The position numbers and the translations under genes were made by a program. From assembly GCA_963796705.1 (NCBI GenBank), contig CAWCMK010000004.1:496001-560000 (forward strand): a stretch of DNA of 64,000 nucleotides. Direction: 5' to 3'. Shown one piece after another: positions 1-8,734 of this stretch (the stretch's first letter is position 1; each line of letters starts with the position of its first letter). A model generated the notes under the pieces. That model did no database searches, was not told the origin of the DNA, and saw only the letters and a program-made list of their open reading frames with translations. The stretch comes from VRUE01 sp963796705 (GTDB lineage: Bacteria > Actinomycetota > Thermoleophilia > Solirubrobacterales > 70-9).

Positions 1-482
1 ACACGGGGCGAGTGCATCAGGCCGCGGGCGATTTCCAATCGCCTGCGCATGCCACCCGAGAAGGTCAGCACCTGGGCCTTGCGCCGCCCCCACAGGCCGA
101 CCATCTCCATGACCTGGCGCATGCGCGGCTTGACCAGCGCCTTCTCGACCCCGTAGAGCTCGGCGTGCAGTCGCAGATTCTGCTCCGCGCTCAGGTAACC
201 ATCGAGCGTCGGGTCCTGGAAGACGAGGCCGATATGGCGGCGGACCTCGTCGCGTTCAGTGACGACATCGTGAGCGGCCACGCTGGCCCGCCCCGCACTC
301 GGAGTGGTCAGCGTGCAGAGCATGTTGATCGTCGTCGTCTTTCCCGCCCCGTTGGGACCGAGAAACCCGAAAACCTCACCGGTCGGAACCTCGAAGCTGA
401 CATCGCGCACCGCCTCAAGCTCACCGAAGGATTTGCTCAGGCGTTCAACCTCGATTGCCTTGGAATCGCTCACCGGATTCAT
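1..482 (-). CDS. ABC transporter ATP-binding protein (drug-export type), C-terminus beyond window
   Basis: ATPase subunit of an ABC-2 type exporter, expected to power a membrane permease that lies outside the window. The visible 160 residues carry a Walker A motif GPNGAGKTTT (about residue 40), the Q-loop region LVFQDPTLDGYLSAEQNL and the start of the ABC signature FSGGMRRRL; Walker B is past the edge. This spacing matches DrrA/daunorubicin-resistance type ATPases. The ATG at 482 overlaps the TGA of the upstream amidotransferase (ATGA), so the two are probably translationally coupled. The exported substrate cannot be told from sequence. Confidence 0.9.
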   Translation of the reverse strand, partial: MNPVSDSKAIEVERLSKSFGELEAVRDVSFEVPTGEVFGFLGPNGAGKTTTINMLCTLTTPSAGRASVAAHDVVTERDEVRRHIGLVFQDPTLDGYLSAEQNLRLHAELYGVEKALVKPRMRQVMEMVGLWGRRKAQVLTFSGGMRRRLEIARGLMHSPR

Positions 483-1186
483 TCTGAAGACTCGACCATC
501 TCGGCGAAGGAGCGGAAGCCCGGTGTGGTGCGGCGCGCCAGATCCTCCTCGAGCTCTTCGGCCTGGGAGGGCAGCAGTCCAGCCGCGCCCAGGCCGATTG
601 CGCGGCCCGCCTCCATCACCATCTGAGGTACTTCCATCCAGGCCTCAACGAGAGCCGCGTCGGCCTCGGGGTGAAAGAGCAGCCCCCAGGCGTTGCCATA
701 GCGGAAGGCCTGATGCTCGGTCTTGGCCGAGGAAGCGAGGGAGACGGCGCCGACGGGCAACTCGAAGAAGTCGCCGTGCCAATGAAACACGGTTGTCTCT
801 GGTGCGAGGGCGCCGACGATCGGGTCGTGGGCGTCATGCACGTTGATGTGGGCGAAGCCGATCTCGGGGCTCGGCCCCGGTCGCACCTCGGCGCCAAGGG
901 CGCGGGAGAGCAGCTGCGCTCCGAGACAGATACCCAGAACAGGCAGCTGGCGGCGCACGGCCGCGGCGAGCCACTCGCGCTCCTCGATGAGCGCCGGGTA
1001 GCGCTCGAGGTCATCGACATTCATCGGCCCACCCATCACGACCACGCCCGAGACCTCGTGATGAGCCGGGATCGGTTCGCCGGCGAGCGCTTCAACTGTC
1101 AGAACCTCGGTCTCGGGGCTGAACGCGTCGAGGATCCGATGGGGCCGCTCCCAGGACGCGTGTATGAGGGAGAGGAGGGTTGCCAA
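479..1186 (-). CDS. type 1 glutamine amidotransferase
   Basis: Class I glutamine amidotransferase-like protein, 235 residues, similar in layout to the GATase domain of GMP synthase. The nucleophile cysteine sits in LGICLGAQ (about residue 88) and the His-Glu pair in LLFHPEAD (about residue 172), so the catalytic triad is complete. Stand-alone proteins of this kind hydrolyse glutamine or related gamma-glutamyl compounds; the acceptor is unknown. The gene is the first of a pair with the ABC ATPase, overlapping it by 4 bases. The start lies 34 bases from the divergent start at 1221, so a shared promoter region is likely. Confidence 0.85.
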   Translation of the reverse strand: MATLLSLIHASWERPHRILDAFSPETEVLTVEALAGEPIPAHHEVSGVVVMGGPMNVDDLERYPALIEEREWLAAAVRRQLPVLGICLGAQLLSRALGAEVRPGPSPEIGFAHINVHDAHDPIVGALAPETTVFHWHGDFFELPVGAVSLASSAKTEHQAFRYGNAWGLLFHPEADAALVEAWMEVPQMVMEAGRAIGLGAAGLLPSQAEELEEDLARRTTPGFRSFAEMVESSE

Positions 1187-1220
1187 GGAGGGCGGAGGGT
1201 AGCCGCGCTACCGTTGGGGC

Positions 1221-1451
1221 GTGGCAAGAGTCCCCACAGTCGCACTGTTTCGTCCCGAGGCGCGGCCGGCATCGGCGACCGGCGCGGCGGCGATCGGCGC
1301 CCTCGCCGTGGGCGCGGCGGCGATCGGTGGCTTTGCGATCGGGAGGCTCAGCGTCGGCAGGCTCGCTATCGGCCGGGCCAAGGTGGGTCGGCTCGAGGTC
1401 GGAGAGCTCGACGTTGGTCGGCTCACTGTCCACCAGCGACCAGAGGCGTGA
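1221..1451 (+). CDS. small AIGxL/VGRL pentapeptide-like repeat protein
   Basis: 76-residue protein with a GTG start. From about residue 20 it is built of 5-residue units of the form A-I/V-G-x-L or V-G-R-L, about ten in a row, ending in VGELDVGRLTV. Regular hydrophobic residues every fifth position suggest a short right-handed beta-helix, as in pentapeptide-repeat or bactofilin-like proteins; this is inference. Other frames through the region give no better product. The stop is about 10 bases before the likely TTG start of the next secreted protein, so the two may be co-transcribed. Function unknown. Confidence 0.55.
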   Translation: MARVPTVALFRPEARPASATGAAAIGALAVGAAAIGGFAIGRLSVGRLAIGRAKVGRLEVGELDVGRLTVHQRPEA

Positions 1452-1464
1452 CCCCAATTCGTTG

Positions 1465-2484
1465 TTGATCGCACCAGGTCGAGGAAAACGGCGAGCACTC
1501 GCGGCTCTCAGCATCAGCCTCGCGGCTGCACTGATGATCACGATCGCCACGATGCCGAGCGCGGCAATCGGCCCCTATCCGCCCCTCGGCGGCTGCCCGG
1601 TCTTCCCCGACCCCCCCGCGTCGCTGCCGGCCCGCGCCCCCTCCCGGCCTGATGAGAGCGCCTGGAACCAGGACATCTCCAGGGCGCCCGTCGCCCCCAA
1701 CTCGGCGGCGACAATCGCCTTCATCGACTCCAGTGGGGGCGATCATCTCCATCCTGACTTCGGTTCGCCCCGCGCCTACGGCTTCCCCTACGCCGTCCTC
1801 AGCCATAGACGGGCTCCGGAGCTGCCGATTCACTACACGGCCTACGGCGATGAGAGCGACAGGGGCCCTTTCCCGATCCCGCTGGGGGCACCGGTCGAGG
1901 GTGGCGCCCACAGCGACGGGGACCGCCACGTGCTCGCCGTCGACACGGTGACCTGCACCCTGTATGAGCTCTACCGCGCCTTCCCGAAACGAGGCCGGAG
2001 CCCCCACTGGAATGCGGGCTCCGGCGCCGAATGGAACCTGCGCTCAGCGGCGCTCAGGCCCGAGGGCTGGACCTCGGCTGACGCCGCCGGTCTGCCGATC
2101 TTCCCCGGCCTCGCCCGCTACGAGGAAGCCGCCGCCGGTGATCTAGACCACGCCTTGCGAGTCACCTTCGAGAGCACCCGCGAGGCCTGGGTCCACCCTG
2201 CTTCGCACTGCGCCGGCAACACCTTGAACCCCGACGCGCCGGCGATGGGCACCCGCCTGAGGCTGAAGGCCGGCTACGGCCTCGGCCGCTTCACCGGGAC
2301 CGCCAGGGCGATCGCCCTGGCTCTCAAGCATTATGGCCTGATTGTCGCCGACAATGGCTCGAACTGGTACATCGGCGGCACCAGCGACCGACGCTGGGAC
2401 GATGAGAACCTCGACCAGCTGAAGTCAATTCCGGGTAGGGCCTTCCAGGTCGTGCGCAGCGCGGCCCGGCCGCACGTCTGTTGA
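1465..2484 (+). CDS. secreted protein of unknown function
   Basis: Exported hypothetical protein, about 339 residues. I chose a TTG start at 1465 (1462 equally possible) because it gives an Arg/Lys-rich start, a hydrophobic stretch LAALSISLAAALMITIAT and a likely cleavage site before AAIGPYP. Without it the signal peptide would be lost, and a longer frame from 1180 overlaps the repeat protein. The mature part is rich in His, Trp and Asp, with recurring motifs such as DSSGGDHLHPDFG and WVHPASHCAGN, but I do not recognise an enzyme family. It follows the small repeat protein closely. The promoter is probably shared upstream of 1221. Confidence 0.65.
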   Translation: MIAPGRGKRRALAALSISLAAALMITIATMPSAAIGPYPPLGGCPVFPDPPASLPARAPSRPDESAWNQDISRAPVAPNSAATIAFIDSSGGDHLHPDFGSPRAYGFPYAVLSHRRAPELPIHYTAYGDESDRGPFPIPLGAPVEGGAHSDGDRHVLAVDTVTCTLYELYRAFPKRGRSPHWNAGSGAEWNLRSAALRPEGWTSADAAGLPIFPGLARYEEAAAGDLDHALRVTFESTREAWVHPASHCAGNTLNPDAPAMGTRLRLKAGYGLGRFTGTARAIALALKHYGLIVADNGSNWYIGGTSDRRWDDENLDQLKSIPGRAFQVVRSAARPHVC

Positions 2485-2488
2485 GCGC

Positions 2489-3420
2489 TCATCTCCGGTA
2501 GGCGACTTTGTTCCGATAGAGGGACAGGCGCCGGAGGGTGACCCCCGCGCTCCCTGTGACTCCAAAGACACAGGACTGCATGTCCGGGCTGGTCAGTTCA
2601 CATTCCTCGCAGCCCGAGGGCGAGGGCGCATTGAGGTCGATCTTGAACTCCACTTTCTTCGCCGGCTGCAGCTTGTGGAAGTCGGCGTCGATCAGGCGGC
2701 TGATCGTCACTTCAGGAAACCCGGGGGCATCGGCCGGATAGAGCCGACCCGCAATCTCGAGCTCCGCCGAGAGTTCCGCATCCCCTTCCTGGGGCTGTTG
2801 GCAGTTCACGTCCAGGGTGGCGAGGGCATCGATGCGATTGACTCCGAGCACGCCCAGAGTCGACCCTGTCACGTCAAAGCCGTTGCCTTGGGAGGCAATC
2901 TCCTGAAAGGCGGTGCGGGGCGAGGGAACCAGGGACCAGTGGCAGCTTTCTTCGATCCGGCGGCACGGTTCGCCGGAGCCGCCTTCCCCGCCGACGGCCG
3001 TACGTTCTATGTCGAGCGCTGACTGATCGCTCTTGATGGCTCCGCGCGTCGTGATCGTCGGCTTCACCTTGAGCCTCGAGACGCCTTGCCGAGTTCTTGT
3101 TCGGTGGCAACCGGGACGGTCATGTGGCGGAAAAAGAGCGTGCGCTTGAGGTGACGGGCGCTGTGCTCGCGCTGAGACACGTTTACTTGATTTTCCTGAC
3201 CCTCGCTGCAGGGCGTGTAGCCGGTTGCATCGGAGACCTAGGTTCCGTCGTTGTGGATCGTCGCCTGGATCTCGGCCGCGTCGGGGAAGCCCTGTGGGAG
3301 CTTCGGCGCTGACTTCGCACCGGCCTCGGATCCGGCCAGCGCGAGGAGCGCGACCGCGATCACGGTGAGTGCGACCCAGAGCCTCACGCTCGAACACCCG
3401 AGCGTCCCGAGCGCAGCCAT
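2489..3420 (-). pseudogene. secreted protein gene broken by a stop and a frameshift
   Basis: Reading from an ATG at 3420 gives a signal peptide (VALTVIAVALLALAGSEAGA) and about 60 residues up to an in-frame TAG at 3238-3240, in the context IHNDGT-stop-VSDATGY. The frame then runs open for about 45 more residues (through RTLFFRHMTVPVATEQELGKA). A one-base shift near 3080 is then needed to enter the long downstream frame KVKPTITTRGAIK... which ends at 2489. The three pieces read as one exported protein of about 310 residues with two lesions. Family not recognised; a Cys-rich segment (CEECELTSPDMQSC) lies near the end. The start of this gene and neighbours show no sign of general sequence error. 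Confidence 0.6.
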
Positions 3421-3558
3421 CAGGCTTTGAGTGCGACCACCGGCCACAAGCGCCCTTCGAGCATCGGGTTCCTTCTGAACAGCCGGCGCGGAATGGAAAA
3501 CCGCGCCGACTGGACGGCGCGGCGCGAAGCTAACTGGGTCAGGCCTGCTTGTCCAGCC

Positions 3559-4155
3559 TCAGATCACGAGGTGGCGAAAGTCGGCCTCGAGCCGGCTGGC
3601 GAGCTCCGTGGCCGCATCGCCCTCGCCGTTTTCGCCACCACCACCTGTGATCAGGACCACCTCGGTGGCCGGGTAGGTCTGCAACTGGTCCTCGACCGCC
3701 TGCACGATGTCCTCATCCCCGACCCGAGCCTCCGCCTGGATGCCTGACTTTGCCAGTGCTGCGACCGTCGCGACCAGGTTGCGCTGGGCGGCCTCTCGTG
3801 CCGGCTCAACGTCTGAGGCCCAGCGGTCAAGAAAGCCGATCCGGGCCGGGGCGAGCACGAGGACGTCGACGTCACCCGAATCATCTTCGAGGTCGCCAGC
3901 GCTGAGGAGTCTCTCGACCGATCCTGGCTCTTCGATGGGACAGGTGGCGATGAACAGCACGTGTCGGCGCTGATCGGGGCTCGGCGCCGGCACGATGGGG
4001 CCCCGCGGGCGCTGGCGCACGGCGATGACCATGATCGTCACGGCGACGAGCCCGCCCACACCCAGCCCGACGCCCCCGCCGCCGACGTAGAAGCTGAGGA
4101 TGATCGGCAGCAGGATCGCGAGGACCACGAGGGGCAACTTCCACGGCCTCACCAT
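3559..4155 (-). CDS. membrane-anchored universal-stress-like protein
   Basis: 198 residues. An N-terminal region with two hydrophobic segments (residues 8-24 and 30-46) is followed by an alpha/beta domain resembling UspA. It begins RRHVLFIATCP, contains an internal DVDVLVLAPA strand, and ends in a strand and glycine loop ATEVVLITGGGGENGEGD. The same architecture (TM pair, WASDV motif, Usp-like fold) recurs at 61827-62480, and a two-domain relative sits at 63160-64000. The WASDVEPA segment here matches WASDVDEA in that paralogue. Nucleotide binding is possible through the G-rich loop but not proven. Role: inferred stress or signalling protein. Confidence 0.6.
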   Translation of the reverse strand: MVRPWKLPLVVLAILLPIILSFYVGGGGVGLGVGGLVAVTIMVIAVRQRPRGPIVPAPSPDQRRHVLFIATCPIEEPGSVERLLSAGDLEDDSGDVDVLVLAPARIGFLDRWASDVEPAREAAQRNLVATVAALAKSGIQAEARVGDEDIVQAVEDQLQTYPATEVVLITGGGGENGEGDAATELASRLEADFRHLVI

Positions 4156-4336
4156 CCGCGGACCGCCTCAAGTTCGACGCACCCGGACCGGCGGCCCTCA
4201 AGCCGTTTGCCACAGCGGCGCCCCCGGCCCTGCAGGGGTGCCGGGCGGCCGAAGCGCAGATTTGGGGTCAAGTGGACGAGGACGCTGCTCAACGCAGATC
4301 CAGGCTACCGGTCAACCGCCCGGCACCGAGATCTGT

Positions 4337-4480
4337 CTAGATTCGCCCGGCCCCCCTGGCGCCGAGCCGCGGCAGGACCAGCATTGCCAGCCCGATGAGG
4401 ATCACGATAACCCCGAGGACGTAGCTGACGACCAGCGCCAGAATGATGCCGACGATGATCAGGGCTATCGCGAGGTTCAT
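4337..4480 (-). CDS. small two-segment membrane protein
   Basis: 47-residue protein starting MNLAIALIIVGIILALVV, almost entirely hydrophobic with a short charged tail (RLGARGAGRI). Two transmembrane stretches are likely. The clean start, length and hydrophobic design resemble the tiny membrane proteins that are frequent in actinobacterial genomes; no function can be assigned. It lies between the Usp-like gene and the sterol-desaturase-family gene, all on the minus strand. Confidence 0.5.
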   Translation of the reverse strand: MNLAIALIIVGIILALVVSYVLGVIVILIGLAMLVLPRLGARGAGRI

Positions 4481-4537
4481 GACCCTCGGCTACCCGCACG
4501 GCGCCGACCAAAACTGGGTCTCCCGATGGTGCAGGGG

Positions 4538-5386
4538 TCAGCCGCGAGTGCCGCCGCCGCTGCCGTCCGGCGACCAGCCGGGAGCCCGGAATAGGTAACC
4601 GAGGCGCTCGCGCCAGCTCGCGGCGGCGCGCAGATCCTCAGCGATTGCGGCGAACTCGTGAAACGCAACCCGGCTCGGCCGGAAGGTGCGAATGTTCTTT
4701 GTCAGCCCATACACGGGCCGCTCGGCCTCCCCCTGGAAGGTGCCGAACAGTCTGTCCCAGATGATCAGGATGCCGCCGTAGTTGCGATCCAGGTAGACCT
4801 TGTTCGCGCCATGGTGGACGCGATGGTGAGAGGGTGTATTGAAGACGAACTCAAACCAGGCCGGCAGCGTGCGAATCCGCTCGGTGTGGATCCAGAATTG
4901 GTACATGAGGCTGATCGCCATCTGCATGAGGACCATCCAGGGGGCGAAACCGAGCAGCGCCAACGGTGCCCAGAAGGGGAGCGCCGTCATCGGCGTCCAG
5001 GTCTGGCGCAGCGCGGTCGAGAGGTTGTAGTGCTGGGAGGAATGGTGGACGACGTGGCTCGCCCAGAAGACGCGCACCTCGTGGTGGACACGATGGAACC
5101 AGTAGTAGGCGAGGTCGTCGGCGAAGAAGAGCAGCACATAGGTCCACCACGCGCCGGCCGGCATGCGCAACGGAGTCAGCTCGTAGAGCGCGGCGTAGAT
5201 GACGAGGACCGCGAGTTTCCAGACCGCGTTGATGACGACGTTGCCGCCGCCCATTGAGAGGCTTGTGCGGGTGTCGCGCGCCTCATAGCCGACCAGCTCC
5301 TCGTCGCGAGCGTATTTGAAGGAGAGGAGCTCGAGCGCCAGCAGCAGGACGAAGGCCGGGATCGCGTAGACGATCAGGTCGATCAC
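4538..5386 (-). CDS. sterol desaturase / fatty acid hydroxylase family protein
   Basis: 282-residue integral membrane di-iron enzyme of the fatty acid hydroxylase superfamily. The histidine clusters that bind the iron pair are present in order: HRVHHEVR (about residue 98), HVVHHSSQHYN (about 111) and HHRVHHGAN (about 188), with further conserved residues around WDRLFGTF. Four or five hydrophobic segments flank them. Enzymes of this family hydroxylate or desaturate lipids using O2. The substrate is not clear; hopanoid, carotenoid or fatty acyl chains are possible. The stop-to-start distance to the upstream 113-residue protein is 12 bases, suggesting one transcript. Confidence 0.85.
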   Translation of the reverse strand: MIDLIVYAIPAFVLLLALELLSFKYARDEELVGYEARDTRTSLSMGGGNVVINAVWKLAVLVIYAALYELTPLRMPAGAWWTYVLLFFADDLAYYWFHRVHHEVRVFWASHVVHHSSQHYNLSTALRQTWTPMTALPFWAPLALLGFAPWMVLMQMAISLMYQFWIHTERIRTLPAWFEFVFNTPSHHRVHHGANKVYLDRNYGGILIIWDRLFGTFQGEAERPVYGLTKNIRTFRPSRVAFHEFAAIAEDLRAAASWRERLGYLFRAPGWSPDGSGGGTRG

Positions 5387-5398
5387 GGCCGCGCGCTC

Positions 5399-5740
5399 CT
5401 ATGGACGACCGGGAGCGGCGTCAGCCGTTCGGCCGCCGGCGAAGTCGGAGGCGCCGCGGCGATGGAGCCAGAAGGCAGCGTCGACCAGTGACCGCCCCTC
5501 GGCGCCGGGGTCGACTTCGCACACAATCGCCAGGCACCAATCGGTGTCCTGCCCGTAGAGGTCGGCGAGATCGGCGAGGGTGAAGGTCGCACCGATCCGC
5601 AGCCGCAGCTCGTCGCGGACCGCCTCGACCACCCGTTCGGCCCGCCGCTGGGCGAGCCGGTCACCGCCCAGACCCTGCAGGACCCGCCAGCCGTCTTCCC
5701 ATTGGAACAGGGCGTTGTCGATCGGATAGGCCAACCCCAC
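5399..5740 (-). CDS. hypothetical protein
   Basis: 113 residues from a GTG start. No membrane segment or signal peptide. The sequence is acidic and rich in helix formers (RRAERVVEAVRDELRLRIG, then LADLADLYGQDTDWCLAI). I do not recognise the family. It ends 12 bases before the sterol-desaturase-family gene on the same strand, so it probably shares its transcript. Confidence 0.55.
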   Translation of the reverse strand: MGLAYPIDNALFQWEDGWRVLQGLGGDRLAQRRAERVVEAVRDELRLRIGATFTLADLADLYGQDTDWCLAIVCEVDPGAEGRSLVDAAFWLHRRGASDFAGGRTADAAPGRP

Positions 5741-5783
5741 CCATTCTGACCGACGACCCCGGGGTCCGCCCCGCGGCGGCCGG

Positions 5784-6821
5784 CTAGTGCTTCCTCTTCT
5801 TCTTCAAGACCGTGAAGGTCGTCGTCGTGGTCGCCTTGTTGCCGGCCACGTCGGTCACGGTCATCGTCACCCGGTAGGCGCCGGGGCCGAGCTTCTTGCC
5901 GTTGGGCAGCGTCACCTGGTTTGCACCCTGGTTGCCCGGCCCGCTGAACGCGGCTCCGACCGGCTTGAACAGGTTGCAGCGCTTGTGGCTGCTGTTCTTG
6001 GCCGTCTGCTTGACGCACTTCTTGCCGACCTTACGGCCGTGGAGCTTCTTTTCGAGCTGGAAGCTGACGGTCGAGGCCTCCGAGAGGCTGTAGGAGAGCG
6101 TGCCGTTGGCGACCCCCAGGCCACTGACCGCCGGCGGGGTGTTGTCGCACGGCCCCTGGGTTGTTTTCTGGCTTGGGCATTGGTCCTGGGTTTCGTCGCC
6201 GAAGCCATCGCCATCGGCGTCGGGCTCGATCGTCGCCTGGACGAGGAGCTCGCCGGTTGGTTCGGTCGAGCCGCGCAAGCCGGCGCCTTCGACAAGCGGC
6301 GGCGAGAAGAAGTAGCTGAACTTGTCGCTGCTGGACTGGTAGGTCGCCTGCACGGCGGTCGTTTCGATCGCCAGCTGCTGGCCTTTCTTGACGGGCACCC
6401 GAGCGGGGAATTCCATGATTTCCGCTTCGGCGGTCGGCTTGATCGTCACTTTCGGCCCGGTGGCGACGATGCTGGCGAGGGCGGTGCTTTCATCGGCGGG
6501 GTTGGGGCGGCTGACTTCGGCCAGCAGGAACGAGAGGGGGCTCGCCGTCGCCGTTTCAGCATAGATCCGGAACTTGGTGATCACACCCGCGACCGGGGCG
6601 CCGCCCGAGTAGGGGTCGCCGGCCGGTTCGGAGGGCTCGATGAAGGAGGCGATCGTGCAGGGACCTGTGAATATTTCGCAATCGCCCGCGGTGTTGCCGG
6701 GCGCGTTCTTCAGGCGGCTGCCGAAAACCGTCGCCGCCTGTCCAGTGGCGGGTAGCAACAGGAGCAGCCCAGCGATCACGCTCAGCGTGGCTGTCATCAG
6801 GCGTCTACGGAGCTTCGGCAT
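5784..6821 (-). CDS. secreted protein with thrombospondin-type-3-like calcium motif
   Basis: 345 residues with a clear signal peptide (MTATLSVIAGLLLLLPATGQA). The N-terminal half has no recognised family. A single Asp-rich motif DADGDGFGDETQDQCP (about residue 205) resembles the Ca-binding thrombospondin type 3 repeat. It is followed by an Ig-like domain starting NTPPAVSGLGV and ending with VTDVAGNKATTTTTFTV and a basic tail KKKRKH. The C-terminal domain resembles that of the next gene (6845-8539), so both may be paralogous surface proteins. Probably extracellular; binding partner unknown. Confidence 0.75.
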   Translation of the reverse strand: MPKLRRRLMTATLSVIAGLLLLLPATGQAATVFGSRLKNAPGNTAGDCEIFTGPCTIASFIEPSEPAGDPYSGGAPVAGVITKFRIYAETATASPLSFLLAEVSRPNPADESTALASIVATGPKVTIKPTAEAEIMEFPARVPVKKGQQLAIETTAVQATYQSSSDKFSYFFSPPLVEGAGLRGSTEPTGELLVQATIEPDADGDGFGDETQDQCPSQKTTQGPCDNTPPAVSGLGVANGTLSYSLSEASTVSFQLEKKLHGRKVGKKCVKQTAKNSSHKRCNLFKPVGAAFSGPGNQGANQVTLPNGKKLGPGAYRVTMTVTDVAGNKATTTTTFTVLKKKRKH

Positions 6822-6844
6822 CTGGGTCCTTTCGAGTGCGATGG

Positions 6845-8539
6845 CTAACCCGGGGCTATCGTGAAATTGGTGCTGCTCTGCGGCTGGGCCTGGTTGCCGG
6901 CCGCATCCTGCGCCCCGACGACGACGCGGTAGCGGCCCGGCGGCAGGCGGCGGGACTTGGTCAGCTGCCCTTGGAAGCGCACGCTGTTCTTTCCCTGCTT
7001 CGCCCCGAGCGAGATGCTGCCGGCGGTGGTGAAGCGGCGGGTCTTATGTCGGGCGCTCTTCTGGCGCTGGAAGGTGAGAGTGGCGTGCGCCACCTCGCTG
7101 AGCTGGAAGGAGATCGTCGTCCCGACCGGGACCAGCGAGGCGTGCGCCAGGCGGGAGAAGCTCGCCAGCTTGGAGCCCCGTCGCCAGCGCTTCGTCGACA
7201 CCTTGACGTCCGAGATCGTCGGCGGGGTGGTGTCTCCGCCGCCGCCCTTGGTTGTGCCCACGTGGATGGTCACGGTCGCCGGTGGGGCATTCGAGTTGCC
7301 GTCGGTGCCGGTGTAGGTGAAGGTGTCGGTCCCCTTGAAGTCTTTGTCCGGCGTGTAGATGACCCTGCCGTTGGAGAGACCGCCGAGGTTGCCGTGCGCG
7401 GGCTGCGAGGCGACTTCGAAGGCTTCGTTTTCGAGCGGCGTCGGGGTCGGCGGCGCAGCTCCGAGGCCCGCATCGGGATCGACGCAGGAGAAGGCGATCG
7501 TGGTGAAGCCGTTGACCGGGATTTCGGCGCTCTTGGCGTCGCATTTCGGCGGGAAGTTGGTCGCCCAATCAGCGTTACCGTCGAAGTGTTTTGCGACCAG
7601 GTTCATCGAGGTCATCAGTTCGAAGCTGCCGCCGTTGATGTCGCGGGTGGCGAGTTCTCCCGCCGAGAAGGCGCCCTGCGTGTACATGATCTTGGTCCCG
7701 TCCGGCGACCAGACGCAGTTCAGCTCGCCATTCGCGGTGTTGGCGAAGGGGGCGGCGCCGGTGCCGTTGACGTTGACCGTCCAGATGTCTGATTTTTCGT
7801 TCTGTTCGCCGCGCAGGAAGCAGAGTCGTTTGCCGTCGGGCGAGACCGCCGGCTGCCAGTCTTCGGTTTCCCCGGTGACGATCGGGATCTCGGCCCCCGC
7901 CGGTGTCACCGGGCTCTTCGAGTAGATGTCCCTCGTTTTGCCGGTTTCTTTGCGGTTGTAGTAGAGGGTGTTGCCGTCCGGACTCCAGACCGGGCGTTCC
8001 TCGACCACGCCGGGGGTGTTCGTGAGCTGCACGACTTCGAAGGGCGGTTCAGTTTCCTTCATGAAGAGGTCACCGTTCGAGCCGTAGGCGATCTCCTTGC
8101 CGTTGGGTGACCAGCTCGGCCGGTCCTGCATCGGCGCTTTGGGCACGAATTCGGTCTGTTCTCCGGTCCTCAGGTCGACGATCCAGAGCGCGTATTCTCC
8201 GCTGAAGGCTTTACCGGCCGCGTAGACGATCCGTGTGTGGTCGGGCGACCAGTTCGGATGGCGCTGCTGTTCGGCCGGCAACGTCGTCACCTGCACCGGA
8301 GTGCCGTTCGGGTAGTCGGCGACCCAGATGCGCGACTGTTCGTCGTTACCGTCCGCGGGGCTGGGGTTGTTGCTTGCCGCCCGCCCGCTGGCGAAGGCGA
8401 TCTTCCCGTTCGGGCCGGGAATCGAGGTGGCCAAAGCGGCAGCGGGACCGAGCGCGAGCACCAGCGCGGAGAGTGCTCCCCCCAGGACGGCGCGGCGACT
8501 GACCGATCGGATCACGCAGACCAAAGCTTCCCGGTTCAT
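6845..8539 (-). CDS. exported TolB-like WD40/PD40 beta-propeller protein with Ig-like C-terminal domains
   Basis: 564 residues. A twin-arginine-like N-terminus (SVSRRAVLGGALSALVLALG) precedes a beta-propeller of PD40 repeats, each marked by WSPDG or VSPDGK motifs (for example HPNWSPDHTRIVYAA, PSWSPNGKEIAYGS, PVWSPDGNTLYYN). After about residue 330 a cadherin/Ig-like domain follows (GRVIYTPDKDFKGTDTFTYT), then a domain like that at the end of the preceding gene (AQDAAGNQ). Propellers of this type bind proteins or peptidoglycan-associated partners; no catalytic motif is visible. A start 6 residues later is possible. Confidence 0.85.
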   Translation of the reverse strand: MNREALVCVIRSVSRRAVLGGALSALVLALGPAAALATSIPGPNGKIAFASGRAASNNPSPADGNDEQSRIWVADYPNGTPVQVTTLPAEQQRHPNWSPDHTRIVYAAGKAFSGEYALWIVDLRTGEQTEFVPKAPMQDRPSWSPNGKEIAYGSNGDLFMKETEPPFEVVQLTNTPGVVEERPVWSPDGNTLYYNRKETGKTRDIYSKSPVTPAGAEIPIVTGETEDWQPAVSPDGKRLCFLRGEQNEKSDIWTVNVNGTGAAPFANTANGELNCVWSPDGTKIMYTQGAFSAGELATRDINGGSFELMTSMNLVAKHFDGNADWATNFPPKCDAKSAEIPVNGFTTIAFSCVDPDAGLGAAPPTPTPLENEAFEVASQPAHGNLGGLSNGRVIYTPDKDFKGTDTFTYTGTDGNSNAPPATVTIHVGTTKGGGGDTTPPTISDVKVSTKRWRRGSKLASFSRLAHASLVPVGTTISFQLSEVAHATLTFQRQKSARHKTRRFTTAGSISLGAKQGKNSVRFQGQLTKSRRLPPGRYRVVVGAQDAAGNQAQPQSSTNFTIAPG

Positions 8540-8694
8540 CGGCCGAATAGCAAGCGAGGCGCCCTGCGGCGCCGGCGCGCCGCTCCGGCCGGCCCCGTCT
8601 CGGCGAAAGCCAACCGGCGGGGTAGATCACGGGGAACGACCCGGACGCTGTGGCGAGCGACGCGGATCACGTTACCTGGCCGCGGAATCGGGCA

Positions 8695-8733
8695 CGCCCC
8701 GGGCAGGATTCGAACCTGCGCCATCCGGCTTAG
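8695..8733 (-). other. 3'-half tRNA fragment (tRNA-Arg-like), likely attachment-site remnant
   Basis: Minus-strand sequence reads CTAA (end of an anticodon loop), stem GCCGG, variable ATGGC, T-arm GCAGG-TTCGAAT-CCTGC, acceptor CCGGGGC and discriminator G, a perfect tRNA 3' half. No matching 5' half (GCCCCGG acceptor and D-arm) lies upstream within tRNA distance. The acceptor equals that of the intact tRNA-Arg 360 bases away. Break-off at the anticodon loop is where many tyrosine integrases recombine, so this is probably a leftover att half-site. A complete but odd tRNA-Leu was considered and did not fold. Confidence 0.5.
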
Positions 8734-8734
8734 T

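Noticed and set aside
671..1468. Plus-strand frame opposite the amidotransferase
   Set aside because: Antisense shadow: the minus-strand product has the full GATase triad and an overlap with the ABC gene.
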